Below are positions 23,832 to 35,570 of a stretch of 64,000 bases of DNA, piece by piece (positions within the stretch are counted from its first letter, which is position 1; every line of letters begins with the position of its first letter). The stretch comes from Manduca sexta (lineage: Eukaryota > Arthropoda > Insecta > Lepidoptera > Sphingidae). The position numbers and the translations under genes are program-made. Location: NCBI RefSeq assembly GCF_014839805.1, contig NC_051130.1:4464001-4528000 (forward strand). The letters run 5' to 3'. Below the pieces are notes generated by a model. It saw nothing but the letters and a program-made list of their open reading frames with translations, ran no database searches and was not told where the DNA came from.

Positions 23832-23914
23832 CGTTGTGTTTGTATTGCTCGCTGAGATACCACCAAGTCGGAACGCTTACTGCAATTGTAATGCATTGTA
23901 CTAAATTGCACGCA

Positions 23915-23922
23915 CTTTTATA
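23915..23922 (-). promoter_or_regulatory. TATA box of the Ala/Gly-rich gene
   Basis: TATAAAAG on the minus strand, about 85 bp upstream of the ATG at 23831. Confidence 0.65.
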
Positions 23923-23929
23923 CTGCACT

Positions 23930-24960
23930 GAAAATTATTAACATCGAATTAACAATGCTAAACAGGTGTTCGATGCCGCCCCATTTGAATATCATTAGGT
24001 ACTTCGGTAAAAACTAATCGTCATACGAAACAAATCGCAAGCGAAATATTACCAGACCATGTCGGATGCGCGCTGCGCGCCTTGCAACAAGCATCGCCCC
24101 GCCGCGCCGCGCCGCCGCGTTGGCAGCGGCACACAAGCGCTAGAGAAACTCAGGATTGCAACCGCATCCTTCTTCAACATAATTATTTTACATGCATTAT
24201 GCTACTGCAATATCATTTACATTGTCTATATCTACCCAAAAGGGCGCAAGTATTTTCAAAGTGCCGCCAATGTGCAAGGCTTCTATTTTTCCAAAGCCAT
24301 GAGCAACGGTTGTCTCTTACATTCAAAAGGATTTAACGCCGAAGTAAACAAAACCATATAAATCAATCTTCGTGTCAATTTAACGTAATTGTTTCCGGAA
24401 GCTGTTGCAATTGAAAAATACTAATAGTAATAAATCAGAGGATTTCTTTTATCGAAAAGTATGGAGGACTACATGCAATATTGATTAGCGCATTGTATCC
24501 AATCTTATGCAAGAGCTGTTAGTGGTTAGACTGCATTGTCACCAGTAGTTTATCGAGAATGTACATATCAAACTACGGCCATTACGTACTGCTTAAAAAC
24601 AGCACAAAAAACGTATTGGTTGGGTTCATTGCGTGTCATTGATATTCCACTTGAGTAACTTATTTAACCAATTGTCCAATTCTTGTGTATTAACACAGTA
24701 TGAAAAATGGAAGCTTTGCAATCAGTATCCATAACTAAGATTTTGTAGAAACTACGATGTTATCTTCTTATACATTATAATATTTTCCTTGTCAGTTTAG
24801 TCAATTTGTGCTTTTTGCACAACGATCCGAATAACAAAATAAAAAACAATTAATATTTACGCTGTATAATTATTAGCTGGGTATTAGCTTGGTAACAATA
24901 CATTTCTAAATCTTAATTTATTTTTCTATTATTTCAATGACTACATCTATCATACTTCTG
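23930..24960. other. Intergenic upstream region of the Ala/Gly-rich gene
   Basis: A GC-rich patch at about 24060-24130 (repeated CGCGC and CCGCGCCG) stands in AT-rich DNA. The plus-strand frames here have no signal peptide, domain or splice support and were not called. Confidence 0.45.
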
Positions 24961-24965
24961 GTTAT

Positions 24966-25785
24966 TTGTATTGTTTCTTATATTTTAAACCTTATAGGTA
25001 CCCCACTGATGCTTTATACAGTGAATTAAAGCTTCTCAGAGTTCGTCAACTATACATTCTCAAAGCGTGTCTCTCTACCCACAAAACTATTATTAATTCC
25101 GAAAATTATGATAATTTACTGTCCAGGAGAGTTTATAGGTTAGATCTCCCTTCTACTAATTCCAGTTTCGCAAAAAGATTTCCGTACTACTCACATTTGT
25201 CTATTTACAACAATATATCAAAACACTGCAACATTAAGAACTGTGGCCTAATTAAATCAAAAAAGATAATTATTAGTTGGCTTGCTAATCTCGATTATGA
25301 TGAAACAGAATCACTGATAGTAAGTAGGTATAAGGGCTTGAACTGATTAGCTACTTGTTAAGTTCCCTCAAATTATAATTATGTTTTACCTTTGTTGTCA
25401 TACATGTTTAGATTAAAGTAATTACGTAAGGTTGGATTTAGGTAACACAGCTATGTTATGACCTATGCATAGGTCTAAAATTAGATCTCATATGTTAAGA
25501 ACGTATTTAATTTAATTTTCTAAGTTATCTTGTCAATAGTTTTATTTTCTTAATTTTGATGAATGCTCATCAAGCAATTACAAATGATACGATATTTAAT
25601 TTGTAATGGTATCCCAAGGTACAGGCACGGCCTAGTTTGGGTACCACTGGTAAATACTTTATTTTTGTTTTTAGAAATTTGTTTTGTTATACCACTGTTT
25701 TTTTTTTTTAACTGTAAAACACATTATGTACTTTTTAATAAAAAAACTTATTATTTATTATTATTATTATTATTTTCTGTTGTAT
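24966..25785 (+). mobile_element. 5'-truncated Jockey/CR1-type LINE
   Basis: The frame to 25346 carries PTDALYSELKLLRVRQLYIL, then LSRRVYRLDLPSTNSSFAKRF and LSIYNNISKH, the conserved C-terminal region of Jockey/CR1-type lepidopteran reverse transcriptase proteins (after the catalytic palm). An AT-rich 3' UTR follows, with a 'GGTACAGGCACGGCCTAGTT' block, ending in a (TTA/ATT)n tail at about 25740-25785. There is no catalytic domain, so this is a dead-on-arrival copy. Confidence 0.7.
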
Positions 25786-25788
25786 TTT

Positions 25789-28700
25789 TCAATAAATGGT
25801 GAGAGGGAATCTGGGCGGCTGGACAATCCTGCAGGTAAGAAGAAATAAATAATTTAATTGATAATAAATAAAATAAGTAGCATGCATTTTACACCGAAAA
25901 TCAATATAGCTACCTATTTCACTTTTATTTTCATAAATAATCAAAAAATAAAGGTTAACTTTAGATCCTAATTTCATTATTAACATCGAATGACATTTTA
26001 TTATGCTTCTACTATTGATGTATTGAAACTTGTCCAAGTGAATCATCGACGGTAAAATATTATATAACGAAGTACTTAAGTGCCACTAAATTAGGCGTGT
26101 AATATAGTTAATGAACTATAATTAAATACTAATGTAATTTGGTTTATTAAATCCAATATCTAGTAGAGGTCAGATGAGTTTTGCTAGATTTTGCAAATTG
26201 AAGAACGATATTTTTTGGGATATCAATTATTTCACTAGTTAGATACACTAATAAAACATGGCCTCAATAGCACAATTCCGAGCATCGTTGCATTTTTATA
26301 AACTGAATTAACGCAATGAGTACAATCGTAATTTAACACGCAATTTTCAACTTACTTGTAAACAACAGGTGATCTAAGCGTGTTCACGGCTATAGGTTTG
26401 CTCAGTGAGTTATCAATAGTTGTATCGATAGTATTTAATAAACCTTGTATTCTGTCTCCCAACAATGAGGCTATCGGCTCAGAGATCACTTGTACTTCTG
26501 CACCAAGCAGTGGCGTTTGCACTTCTGCGCCCAACAACGGAGTCTGCGCTCCTGTAGTCCCCGAAGTTTGCGATCCTGTGCCCAATAACGAAGTTTGCAC
26601 ACCTAAACCAAGTAACGGTTTTTGCACCCCTGTAGTATCCAATGGATTTTGTGATCCTGTGCCTAATAACGAACTTTGCACACCAACACCCAGTAACGGC
26701 TTCTGCGCCCCTGTAGTATCCGATGGATTTTGTGATCCAGTGCCCAATAATGAAGTTTGCACTCCTATGCCCAACAAAGGATTTTGCGCTCCTCCGGTCG
26801 TCGGTGGCTTTTGCACGCCTCCGTTCAATAATGAAGCTATTATTCCTGCGGTCAACATCTCTCCTCCATTTTCTGAAGGAGTTTGCACTTGTGCCGTTAC
26901 CAGTGGCGGTGCGGGCTCCTAAAAATATAATTGAATATTTTCTTTATTCCGATTTTAGTAACAGTCTCTTCGATTAGGTTTAAGGCAAACGTTTAGTCAA
27001 ATCTATATTTAAAATTTAACAAGTTTGTTATGACTAATTTAAGTTTGTAATTAATTTATTGTTTCTAAGTTTATAATATACACATTTCGATGTTCTCAGT
27101 GGTAATTATTATTTCTTTCAAGTGAATTACGTATTTATTTTATTTATTTATTACACTTTAAATAAAAAGATTGTAGAGGCGGATTTAATGCCGAAAGCAT
27201 TTTCAACCAGTCAACCTTTAGATGGTGCAAAGACTAAAGAGGGTAGGTGTACACGACGAGAAAAGGTAGTGGACAAAACATTAACAAAAATATTAATATA
27301 ATGTATTACCTACGTAATATAATTATAGATATTATAAACAAACATAAATACATACATCAATAATATAATAAAGATATGACACTAACTAAATTATTGACGA
27401 TATGCTGTCAAATTATCAAGGAGTAGTTTCTGTGTAAATATAACTTACAAGGACTATACACGGCTTGTTAGGAGGTGGCTCCAGCACGATACTTGGTACA
27501 GCCACTGCACACGGCTTCGTGTAGATTGGAGAGGGCTGAATCACCACAGTAGGCACAGCAACTTCAATTGGTTTGGCAGCTGTAAGCACTCCTTCCTTGA
27601 TCGCAGCCCCTTTTGCTGCCAGTAGAGAACCCACGCCTGAAACATTGAAAATAATATAGTGTATGTTTTACCAATTTATCACAAACTTCTATAAACCAAG
27701 CGCTTTCCTTTATCGCGAAAATGGAATAATCAGCACAAAGTTTTATTTGACATACAAATGACTTATTTTGATTGGTTAATTTACAAAATCGGATTGAAGA
27801 TTGGTATTGGGATCGTTTATAGAAAGCGGCTGTTAGTCTTCGTCCATCCAACCCTCAATAAAAATGGACGCTATATTTACACTCAGGCCGTTACTGCAGC
27901 AAGGAGCTGAACGAGGGCGCCTATAGTTGATACAATAGGTACAATTATGTTATACTTCTTTATATTTTTCCTGTTATTATTGTAGATGTTATACTTTCAT
28001 TATTGCAATAGTTAATCTTTCTTAATTCCTCTTTGTAATGCTATATGCTTTTAAATGATACGTTGCAGAAAAAAAGTTGTAAAACGGTTTTTATTAAGCC
28101 GTTTCAACCGGACTCTTATCACATTCTCAGGTGGAAATGAGATGGCAACTTTACAAACTCTAAACGCAACACGAAACGTCACTTTTGTTGCCTTTGCCCC
28201 AATATTGATATATAATATTATGGGAAATAATTTTCTATGCACTTGCAGAAAACATATCTTGTCAACTAGTTTCAAAACGTTGTGTGCCTGATCATAAAGT
28301 ACACTGGTGAACATGGGCTCATGCCTTTGTAAATTAGATATTTTAGATCTTGCTTTTGGGTAGCTCGATGATACAATAAAATGTGAATTTAATTACCTTT
28401 TAAAACAGCCCCTTTGGCTGCCAACGCTCCAGCTCCGAGCAAAGCGGCGCCCTTAGCAATGCCTGCCGCTGCAGCTATCTTAGCTCCGAGAAGGCCCGTG
28501 GTGTACGCCGGCGTAGACAGGCACGTCAGACACAACGCCTGCTCAGAATTTAGCGCTTAGACTATTTTCCAATTTCCAAATAAATAATCCTCAGTTATAA
28601 GCTTTATTCATAAACTTCCTATATAATACCAACAAAATTTTGCGAATTCTTCATTTTCCAATATTGCATTCGGTGTTCGTATTCTCGTAATTTACATTTT

Positions 28701-28919
28701 GCAATATTTTATTATACATGCACTATCCCACGCCTTGACCCCCGAAGGATTAATGAGAGATAAAACTAATGAACCTATATTTCACCAAGTCTATATCCTA
28801 TGATAAAAAGGGAGAGCCTGAATCCATATGAAACACTTTTCTCAGATATTTTTTATAATTAACAAAGCAAAGGACATATAAATAACACAACTTACCAAAA
28901 CAATTACTTTGACCTTCAT
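25789..28919 (-). CDS. Secreted Ala-rich/GAQ-repeat protein
   Basis: Minus-strand exons 28896-28919 (MKVKVIVL|gtaagt), 28397-28538, 27449-27636 and 26356-26918 join in phases 0, 1 and 0; a last exon, 25789-25828 (IVQPPRFPLTIY, stop), fits in phase 2 through an AA|gtaagt donor, giving 318 residues. If that donor is not used the protein stops at 26352. The N-terminus with ALCLTCLSTPA is a signal peptide. Next come an Ala-rich hydrophobic section (LLGAKIAAAAGIAKGAALL), a Pro/Val/Cys section with two KPC motifs, and imperfect repeats of about 26 residues built from GAQKPLLG-GVQ-SLLGTGSQNP. Not recognised; a secreted structural protein is likely. The opposite-strand ORF is a shadow. Confidence 0.7.
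26500..26820 (-). repeat. Coding tandem repeat, about 78 bp
   Basis: Three to four imperfect copies encode a TTGAQKPLLGxGVQ block and an SLLGTGSQNP block; the third unit lost part of the second block. It lies inside the last large exon of the GAQ-repeat gene. Confidence 0.7.
27685..27840. mobile_element. MITE family C copy in intron 2 of the GAQ-repeat gene
   Basis: The ends are inverted (TTCTATAAACCAAGCGC... against ...GGGATCGTTTATAGAAAG), and the body shares 'ATGACTTATTTTGATTGG' with 31440-31585 and 56952-57098. Confidence 0.55.
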
Positions 28920-28969
28920 TATTGTAGTAATTCACCAAAAAAACTAACCGAATTTTGAAGATTATGGTC

Positions 28970-28977
28970 ATTTTATA
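28970..28977 (-). promoter_or_regulatory. TATA box of the GAQ-repeat gene
   Basis: TATAAAAT on the minus strand, 51 bp upstream of the ATG at 28919. Confidence 0.55.
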
Positions 28978-29403
28978 GAACAAATGGTTTTAATAAACTA
29001 ATCGTTTTGCAAAACTGGATGATACTCGACATGATTAAGCTAATTACGTTACGAAACATAATTTCGGCTGCATTTTTTGGATGCCGCTCTCGGAATATAT
29101 ATTTACAAATATAGCATACAAAAGTTTAAGGTAAATGAAAAGAATATGTATACATAATAGTTTTAAATATCTGTTTGACCTGACCTATATTGAAATGACT
29201 CATCTTCTGTCATGTCGCCACTTTTGGCAGGAGGATGTCTTTTCGGAGCTATCTAAGCAAGTTTTTTATAAACTAGATGTATGAATCAAGAATTGAAACC
29301 TAGGACTTGAGTTTTTATTTCCCACCTACTTAACGCTGCCGCCAGATTAATGACATATCGCCTTATTTAAATAATATGTTAAAGGTCTTTACATTTTGCT
29401 AGT

Positions 29404-29645
29404 GGTGGGTTATATTTTATATCCGCACGGAGAGCGACCGCCGTGTTATAACCCGCCATAGTGGCCCACGTAAGTGTGTCGCGGTCCGGGATCATGTGTA
29501 TATCCGATTACAACAGGCCGGCATAATTGTGTCAACTATCAAGGGGTAATCATCTCTCGTCAGTCGACATTCTATTGGACCCCACTCCACTCACTATCGG
29601 GTGCAGTTGGGTAACTTTACCGTGCAAATATATAAAAAAAAATGG
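29404..29645 (+). repeat. Interspersed repeat family B, copy 1
   Basis: About 240 bp with 'ACCCGCCATAGTGGCCCACG', 'AAGTGTGTCGCGGTCCGGGA', 'AACAGGCCGGCATAATTGTG' and 'CATCTCTCGTCAGTCGACAT'. Five other copies are listed below. Confidence 0.8.
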
Positions 29646-31235
29646 TTTTATGAGTTAGTTATTCACAATGTTTTGTGTACTAGAAAGTCGGGTGTTTGTA
29701 AAGACGAGAAATCTCACCGAATGAGAACAAACATAATGTGTTAGTAACACATCCTTGTGCTCGCGGATACTTGCTAATTGCTGCGACATACTCCAGTAGA
29801 CTTCTTCAAGAAACCTGTTGAGTAGCTTCATTTATTATTGTATTCTTAACTTCACAGATTTTTATTTACAAAAATATTAAATCAAAGGTTAAGGAATTCG
29901 TCGTGTTCTTAATAATAAAATAACAGATTGTCGTCAATTTAAACTGAAAACTTAAATGTAGCTAATCTTAACTTATGTATAATCTTTTCCTTAAATCACT
30001 CTCAAGTCAAACGACCATCCAGCTTTGGACAATACGGATGGCAACATCTATCTATCATTGCAAATTCATCCCGCCTTTTTGCATCATTACAAATTCGTAA
30101 ATGTTTATAAACAAAACAGTTTAAACAAGCCGTTTGATGATAAGAAAGCACAATATTAAGTCGTTATGTTACAACTCGTACATATATAGATATACATATA
30201 GATATAGACGTGATTGACAAATCAATACCTTCACACTCGATGATAAACAAGTTTTCTTTATACGTGTATTTTGTTATTTAGTTAGTTACAACAAAACATT
30301 TTTTTTATTATTCTAGTGGACGAGTTGACACCTTTAATGGCAGTATAAGCATTTTATTTGTATTGGACATATTGGGATTCTGGAATCCCTCGGCTTAAAG
30401 ACTGCAGGGACCTGAAGGAATGTTGGGTGGAGATATCTAGCGAAGGAGAAGGAACTCTCTTAAGATGGGCGGAAGGGAGAAGGCCAGGAAATGTTCACGA
30501 GCCCTCATAGGCCTTAATATCAATTTATGTACGGGACACATATGTTCTATAGACTTGCAGGTGGGATATAAATTATATCCTACCAAAAGGTGTTTAAACC
30601 TGGTATAGTGCTCCACGTAAGTGTGTCGCGTTCCGGGATCAGCCTGTGCATCCGGGTCCAATAGGCCGGCATAATTGTGCCGACTGCCAAAGGATAATCA
30701 TCTCTCGTCCGTTGATATTGTATTGAACTCCTCTACCCTTACCATAAGATGCAGTGAGGTCATTTTTCTCTGCCCAAAGAAAAATAACAATATTTGTGGA
30801 TTGTAAATTGTTATAGTGTTGATGGGTTTACATATACTTTTTTGTATCTCAAGGCGTGTTTTGCGGAAAAGTAAAGTATTACATTTAGATTAATTTAGTG
30901 TTAATTATGAATAACTTATTATGCATAGTTTATGAGTTAGTACATTTTGGCATAACTGGGTCCATACAATTATTTGATAGGTTTCTTCTGAAATGTAAAT
31001 TTGAAGCACAATTAATATTTTCATCTTTAATACAATCTTTCTTTCTTATTTTGATACCGCCAGGACCAGACCTAATAATATAATATGTGATTCCGAATCT
31101 TCTTCCCCAAGTTCTATATCACCGAAACTCATAAAAGAATACGGAGACGTATCAGGCACATTAAGTTTCGCAAATATTCGCAGTCACTCCACATATTTGT
31201 TGTTCCATACAAAAGTAGTCCAATTCGTAACTGAC
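29646..31235. other. Intergenic, with family B copy 2
   Basis: Apart from the family B copy at 30560-30780 no gene or element was recognised. A non-repetitive GC-richer patch at 30360-30545 adjoins that copy and may belong to a longer element. Confidence 0.45.
30560..30780 (+). repeat. Interspersed repeat family B, copy 2
   Basis: Same blocks as copy 1, about 1.1 kb downstream and in the same direction. Confidence 0.75.
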
Positions 31236-31239
31236 AGGT

Positions 31240-31247
31240 ATAAATAT
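31240..31247 (+). promoter_or_regulatory. TATA box of the Lys/Tyr-rich peptide gene
   Basis: TATAAATA, 95 bp upstream of the start codon at 31335. Confidence 0.6.
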
Positions 31248-31334
31248 GTAAGCAAAGTTCAAGGTAATTTCACTCGAAAAACTAAGACACAACATATCTA
31301 GAACTTGTTTCTTACAAAATAAGAATAATTCGTC

Positions 31335-31905
31335 ATGGAAAATAGCATTTTACTAAAGGTGAGTTACAATATTTATTATGCTACATAAAAAAAACAAATA
31401 CAAAGCTCATTGACTATACATGCCGATGAATTTTGTTTAGCTTCTATTTTCAATAAAAAATCCCAATCGCTTTTTTCGAATTAAGTATCTAAAAAATGGA
31501 CCAATTAGAACAAAGTTTTTCCACATGCTTCCAAATGAGTTATTTTGATTGGTTTATTCCCGGAATCTGGCTGTTAGAAAGTAAATCATTCAATCTTTGT
31601 TTCAGTTCATTATAATTGTGGTATTACTCGCAATCACCACATCCGCAAAACACATCAGAAGTGGAAACAAATTGGCAATGAAACATAATCACAGTGAAAA
31701 ACCACAGGATAATATTATCGACCTAAAATATTCCAAACATTTGAAAAAACGTAACGTCTACAGGAGTTGGTCCAGATCGTCAAGTTCTCAAGCCTACAAC
31801 ATGCCCCCATATTTGGTTTTTAACAAAAAACTAGGGGCTTACTACCCATTCTTCAAGTATCCGAATGAAAATTCTATGAGAAGAAGCATGTATAAATACA
31901 GTTAA
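31335..31905 (+). CDS. Small secreted basic Lys/Tyr-rich peptide
   Basis: Exon 1 (31335-31358, MENSILLK|gtgagt) and exon 2 (31606-31905, after tttgtttcag) join in phase 0 to 107 residues. MENSILLK followed by FIIIVVLLAITTSA is a signal peptide. The mature part is basic (KHIRSGNKLAMKHNHSE, KYSKHLKKRN), has a WSRSSSSQ stretch and ends in a Tyr/Arg-rich region (RRSMYKYS). It has no Cys; dibasic sites (KK, RR) could allow processing, but no neuropeptide signature is visible. Not recognised. The intron contains a MITE family C copy. The same first exon could also splice to the exons at 34107 and 34690. Confidence 0.7.
31435..31585. mobile_element. MITE family C copy, one end degraded
   Basis: Starts with 'ATTTTCAATAAAAAATCCCA' and shares 'TATCTAAAAAATGGACCAA' and 'GATTGGTTTATTCC' with the 56952 copy. 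It lies in the intron of the 31335 gene, right before the splice acceptor. Confidence 0.55.
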
Positions 31906-32039
31906 ATTTCATCATTGTAATTGCTAAATTAAAATGTTTATAATATAAGTATATATTTGTTGTTTATCTAAACAAATTCCACTTTCCCAAAAACGAATCT
32001 GGCCCTTTTAATTTGATATCAGTTTTGTCGAGTACTTAT

Positions 32040-33180
32040 GCTTTAAGACTGACGTCGACTAGAGCAAATCGATGCGCGACGAGCCGAATCGCATCTATTC
32101 TGTACTGGCTGAGCCCATAATATTATCTGCGTGGATTTAGATCTATCGCAGCCTGTTATGTTTACTCTGTTCTCGCGAGATCTCGTGCTTAACGGGATCA
32201 TAATACCCATAACTTTCGTATAAAACATGCGAAATAAGGATGATTGATAGAACACCTCTTAGTGCACTTCCCCCGGCTTATGGTCCGATGTTACGCGGAC
32301 GAGCCAGTCTGCGGCCGCTAGAAGGCATCTCCATATGCCCTCGCAGCACTCGTGGAAGTGACACAGACCCTAGAATCACACTTGGAACTCACTGATTATA
32401 TAATGAGTCAATTAAAAACTTTTAACGTCTGCGATAGTAACTTAAACTAACCAAGCATGTACCTTTGTTTTTACCCCCATTCGACCTTTCAACTGTGTAC
32501 CTTTGATATTATTATTTTTCATTTTACATTATCAACATTATCAGCATATCAATACATTGTCAACCTGTGAGATAGAGCACCCCTAGGAGTATCCGAATCA
32601 TCCCCATGTATTTTCCGTGATTTTTTCATAGTTTTCGAGTTATGAATATTATTCTGAATTTTCGATTTGAAGTATATTTTTTTTAATAGTAGAAGCCTTC
32701 TTCGTATTTTTTTTTTGTTGCAACAAAATTTTCAATTGTAGTACGTTTTTGCTTAAAAACAATCAACTTCGTAACTTTTATGAAAATTATGACTAAAATT
32801 TTCTACTTTTAATTAAAAATCTAAACAGGTGACTTCGTAGTTCTAAGGTAGGTAGGTAAAATATACTCCAGACTCTCAACTTACATATTCATTAAAAAAA
32901 ACAGTCATTCATGGAGGCTTATTTGGCTAAAATCAGCATTAAAAGATAGCAAGGTTTTATTTTCAACTTGGATGGAAAATACAAACCTTAAAGTTTAATG
33001 AGACGCGACTTCAATTATAGTGATTATAACATACGAGTAAATAGGAAAAATACTTTTGACTGCAGTGCAAGCCGTTTCATTTGACTTCAAATATATTGAG
33101 CAATCGCTTATTATGACGTATTTGCAGTGTGTAGTTTGGTTTTCATATAAAATTCTTTACAACAAAATTCAGATATGATG
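32040..33180. other. Intergenic with repeat remnants
   Basis: 32040-32400 is GC-richer and looks like an element remnant without recognisable domain. 32575-32710 shares 'ATAGAGCACCCCTAGGAGTA' and 'TTTTTTCATAGTTTTCGA' blocks, diverged, with 54025-54190. No exon was found. Confidence 0.4.
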
Positions 33181-33185
33181 ACTTA

Positions 33186-33460
33186 CCCTCTTATTCATAA
33201 ACGTTATTTATCTTAGGACGGAGCATTGCTGTGATAACAAGTCCGTTTCTCAGTTTTGTTTAACTGACAACTTGCTGTTTGTTTAGGTTTGTTTATCTGA
33301 CAGCCAACTAGATTCAAGTTGTATCTCAATATTAGCCATTCAGAACGGCCCTATGTCTACGCACTGCGAAGGCTGCTATGCCGTCAGCACTAAGAAACAG
33401 ACTTGTTATCACAGCAGTGCTCTGCCGTCCTTAGATAAATAACATTTATGAATAAGGGGG
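33186..33460. mobile_element. MITE with about 65-bp inverted ends, TTA duplication
   Basis: The left end CCCTCTTATTCATAAACG... and the right end ...TTTATGAATAAGGGGG are inverted copies over about 65 bp, including 'GCTGTGATAACAAGTC'. TTA flanks both sides (33183-33185 and 33461-33463), as in PIF/Harbinger-type insertions. 275 bp, no coding capacity. Confidence 0.8.
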
Positions 33461-34106
33461 TTAGATTCATAGACAGAGGTGGCTTTACCTATTATGCAGG
33501 GTGTGCGCTACACACGGGCGCAGTGTGTTAGGGGGGGGCCAGACACGACATATTCAAAGAGACATGCGTCGCTCGCGACACCGGCGCTCTCAGACAACCT
33601 GCGCCCGTGCTAAGGCCGGCGAGCGGCTTCTTTACTTCACACAATAACTTCTGATTTAATATTAAGTATCAAATTTATTAAAGATTACATTGTCTCCTAG
33701 GAGGCGCGAAGAAATTGATTGCACTCGGGCAGCACATGAGCTAGAGCCGTCGCTGTTCATAGATTTAAACTCGGAACAATAACAAGCAGTTTTAATTCGT
33801 GTTTGACGTCGATTTAGTATAACGTGTGTCACTACCATCGCCACTACCCTTTGATGTTATTATAAGCTTATTCTAAATCTACTGTACATAATTTACTGCA
33901 ATATATGCGCATTTTTTTCTAAATGCCGTTTTACCTACGTAAAAAATATACTTACCTACTAAAGTCCGCTTTTTTCACCAATGTCACGTCAACCCCCTCT
34001 GAGGACCCAAACCCAGACAAATGTGTTAGAAAACCTACACATTGTTACCTAACCTGATAATCGAACTCAAAAATGTTATAATTAAGTATATTTTCTTTTG
34101 TTACAG

Positions 34107-34826
34107 TTCCTTGTTGTGGCAGCACTAGTAATCCTTGGCAATCAAGGTAGCGTATTATTCTTTTTTTTTTTCACCTTTATCCTCCCAGCACTAAGTATTT
34201 GCAAAATTTATACTCACCTAAAACTGTTTACGATAGGTCATAGATTACTTAAATACTTATTAAATGTTTTTTGCAGCTTCGCCCGCGTGAGATCTTACCT
34301 GATATAAATGTTAGATTCGTATGTGGGCATATCTAGTAATTTTCTAGGAAGGGGGGTCAGTTTCATAAACTAAAAAAGGTTAGGTAACTGACTTCTATGT
34401 ATGTACTTTGGATACAGTAAATAGACAAACTGTGTCGCCCCCTATTCCCTCTGCGCCCATTCCGGGGTATCACTCCCTGGGCGACTTACCTGACCGCTAC
34501 CCAAATCCCCTACTGGGAAGGAGATTTCCGTTCCCATAATAGTGTCGATAAATTCTCTGAAGTGAAACCGACAGTCGACTTATTCAATATTTCAATTTCA
34601 AATTCTAATATTTCAAAACTTGTAAAAGTAGGTAGGCAGGCTGTTTACTAGATGTTTATTTTAAGTACCTACTATCTATATTGTTATAGCCGAAGCAGGG
34701 AACGAGCAAAAAAATGGAGAGTCATCGGTAAAGTTCGCGGTAGGTGGACCTCCGCCTTTACAACGTATCACCTTACCTAATGGAAAGGTAGTATATGTTG
34801 AAGGAGACGTACCGGTAAAGGAATAG
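34107..34826 (+). CDS. Small secreted protein lacking its own visible first exon
   Basis: Exon 34107-34146 (40 nt, after ttttgttacag, donor G|gtagcg) encodes FLVVAALVILGNQ, a signal-peptide core. Exon 34690-34826 (after ttgttatag) joins in phase 1 and encodes 44 residues, EAGNEQKNGESSVKFAVGG, then a PPPLQRITLPNGKVVYVEGD stretch, to a TAG. The short NGKVVYVEGD end is hydrophilic; there is no Cys. No ATG exon with a phase-0 donor was found between 31906 and 34106. The MENSILLK exon at 31335 fits in phase and would give a 66-residue preprotein with a plausible cleavage after NQA. Unrecognised family. Confidence 0.55.
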
Positions 34827-34829
34827 ATA

Positions 34830-35360
34830 ATATTATGCTACTTCACGACCAGATAACGACATTGTGATCTTGCAAGTAATTATGTATATAGAAATATACA
34901 TTTTTTTATTTTTAACTTTTATAAAATAAAATAAACTTCATATTTACTACAATTATGGCGTAAATATTTATTTATTTTTTCCTCAAAACATATGTAAATA
35001 TTAAATTATGTCGTCATTTTATATTGCCGTTGATTCATGGTTCATAGTTGGTTCTAATACCAGTATCAAACTAAATGTACATTAAAATAATAAAAATCCA
35101 GATCGTGGGTCCATTAAAAAAATATTTAAGACACCCCCTCTCTCTTCTCCTTATTAATTAGAATAGAAAAAACTGTTTTCATAAGGTAACCTAACACGAA
35201 ATCTGTCCTTTCAAATCTAGGAGAAGGAATAAATATCGAAAAACAGGTAAGAGAAGGCATGGAGCATAAGAACTCAGATGAAACGACGCTTAACACTTAC
35301 CCACAGACTCAAAATACAGAACAAACTAAAAAATATTGCTAATAAAACTGATGGGACCAA
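34830..35360. other. Intergenic
   Basis: AT-rich. AATAAA signals near 34921-34935 may serve the 34107-34826 gene. Nothing else was recognised. Confidence 0.45.
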
Positions 35361-35364
35361 ACAT

Positions 35365-35570
35365 TAAAATAAATTATTTTTCGGATTTTATCGCGGTTTT
35401 AATATTTTAGTTTTCTCCCGACGATTTGAAGACTGTGCAGCCTTAGTGGCCACGGGGGGCACTGAGGTGTTGGTCATCCGCAAAGTCAAAGTTACTAATT
35501 AAACTAAAATATCAAAACCGCGATATAATCCGAAAAAATAGTTTAATTATAATGAAACATTGGCGTAAAC
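35365..35570. mobile_element. MITE-like inverted repeat
   Basis: 'TTTTTCGGATTTTATCGCGG' at about 35379 is answered by 'CCGCGATATAATCCGAAAAA' at about 35518, with further pairing (TTTTAATATTTTAGTTT / AAACTAAAATATCAAAA). A related one-sided piece is at about 11340-11460. Confidence 0.55.

Noticed and set aside
26380..26922. Plus-strand 180-codon ORF with PNNEVCTP repeats
   Set aside because: Shadow of the GAQ-repeat exon. The minus frame has signal peptide, phase-compatible exons and a TATA box; this one has none.
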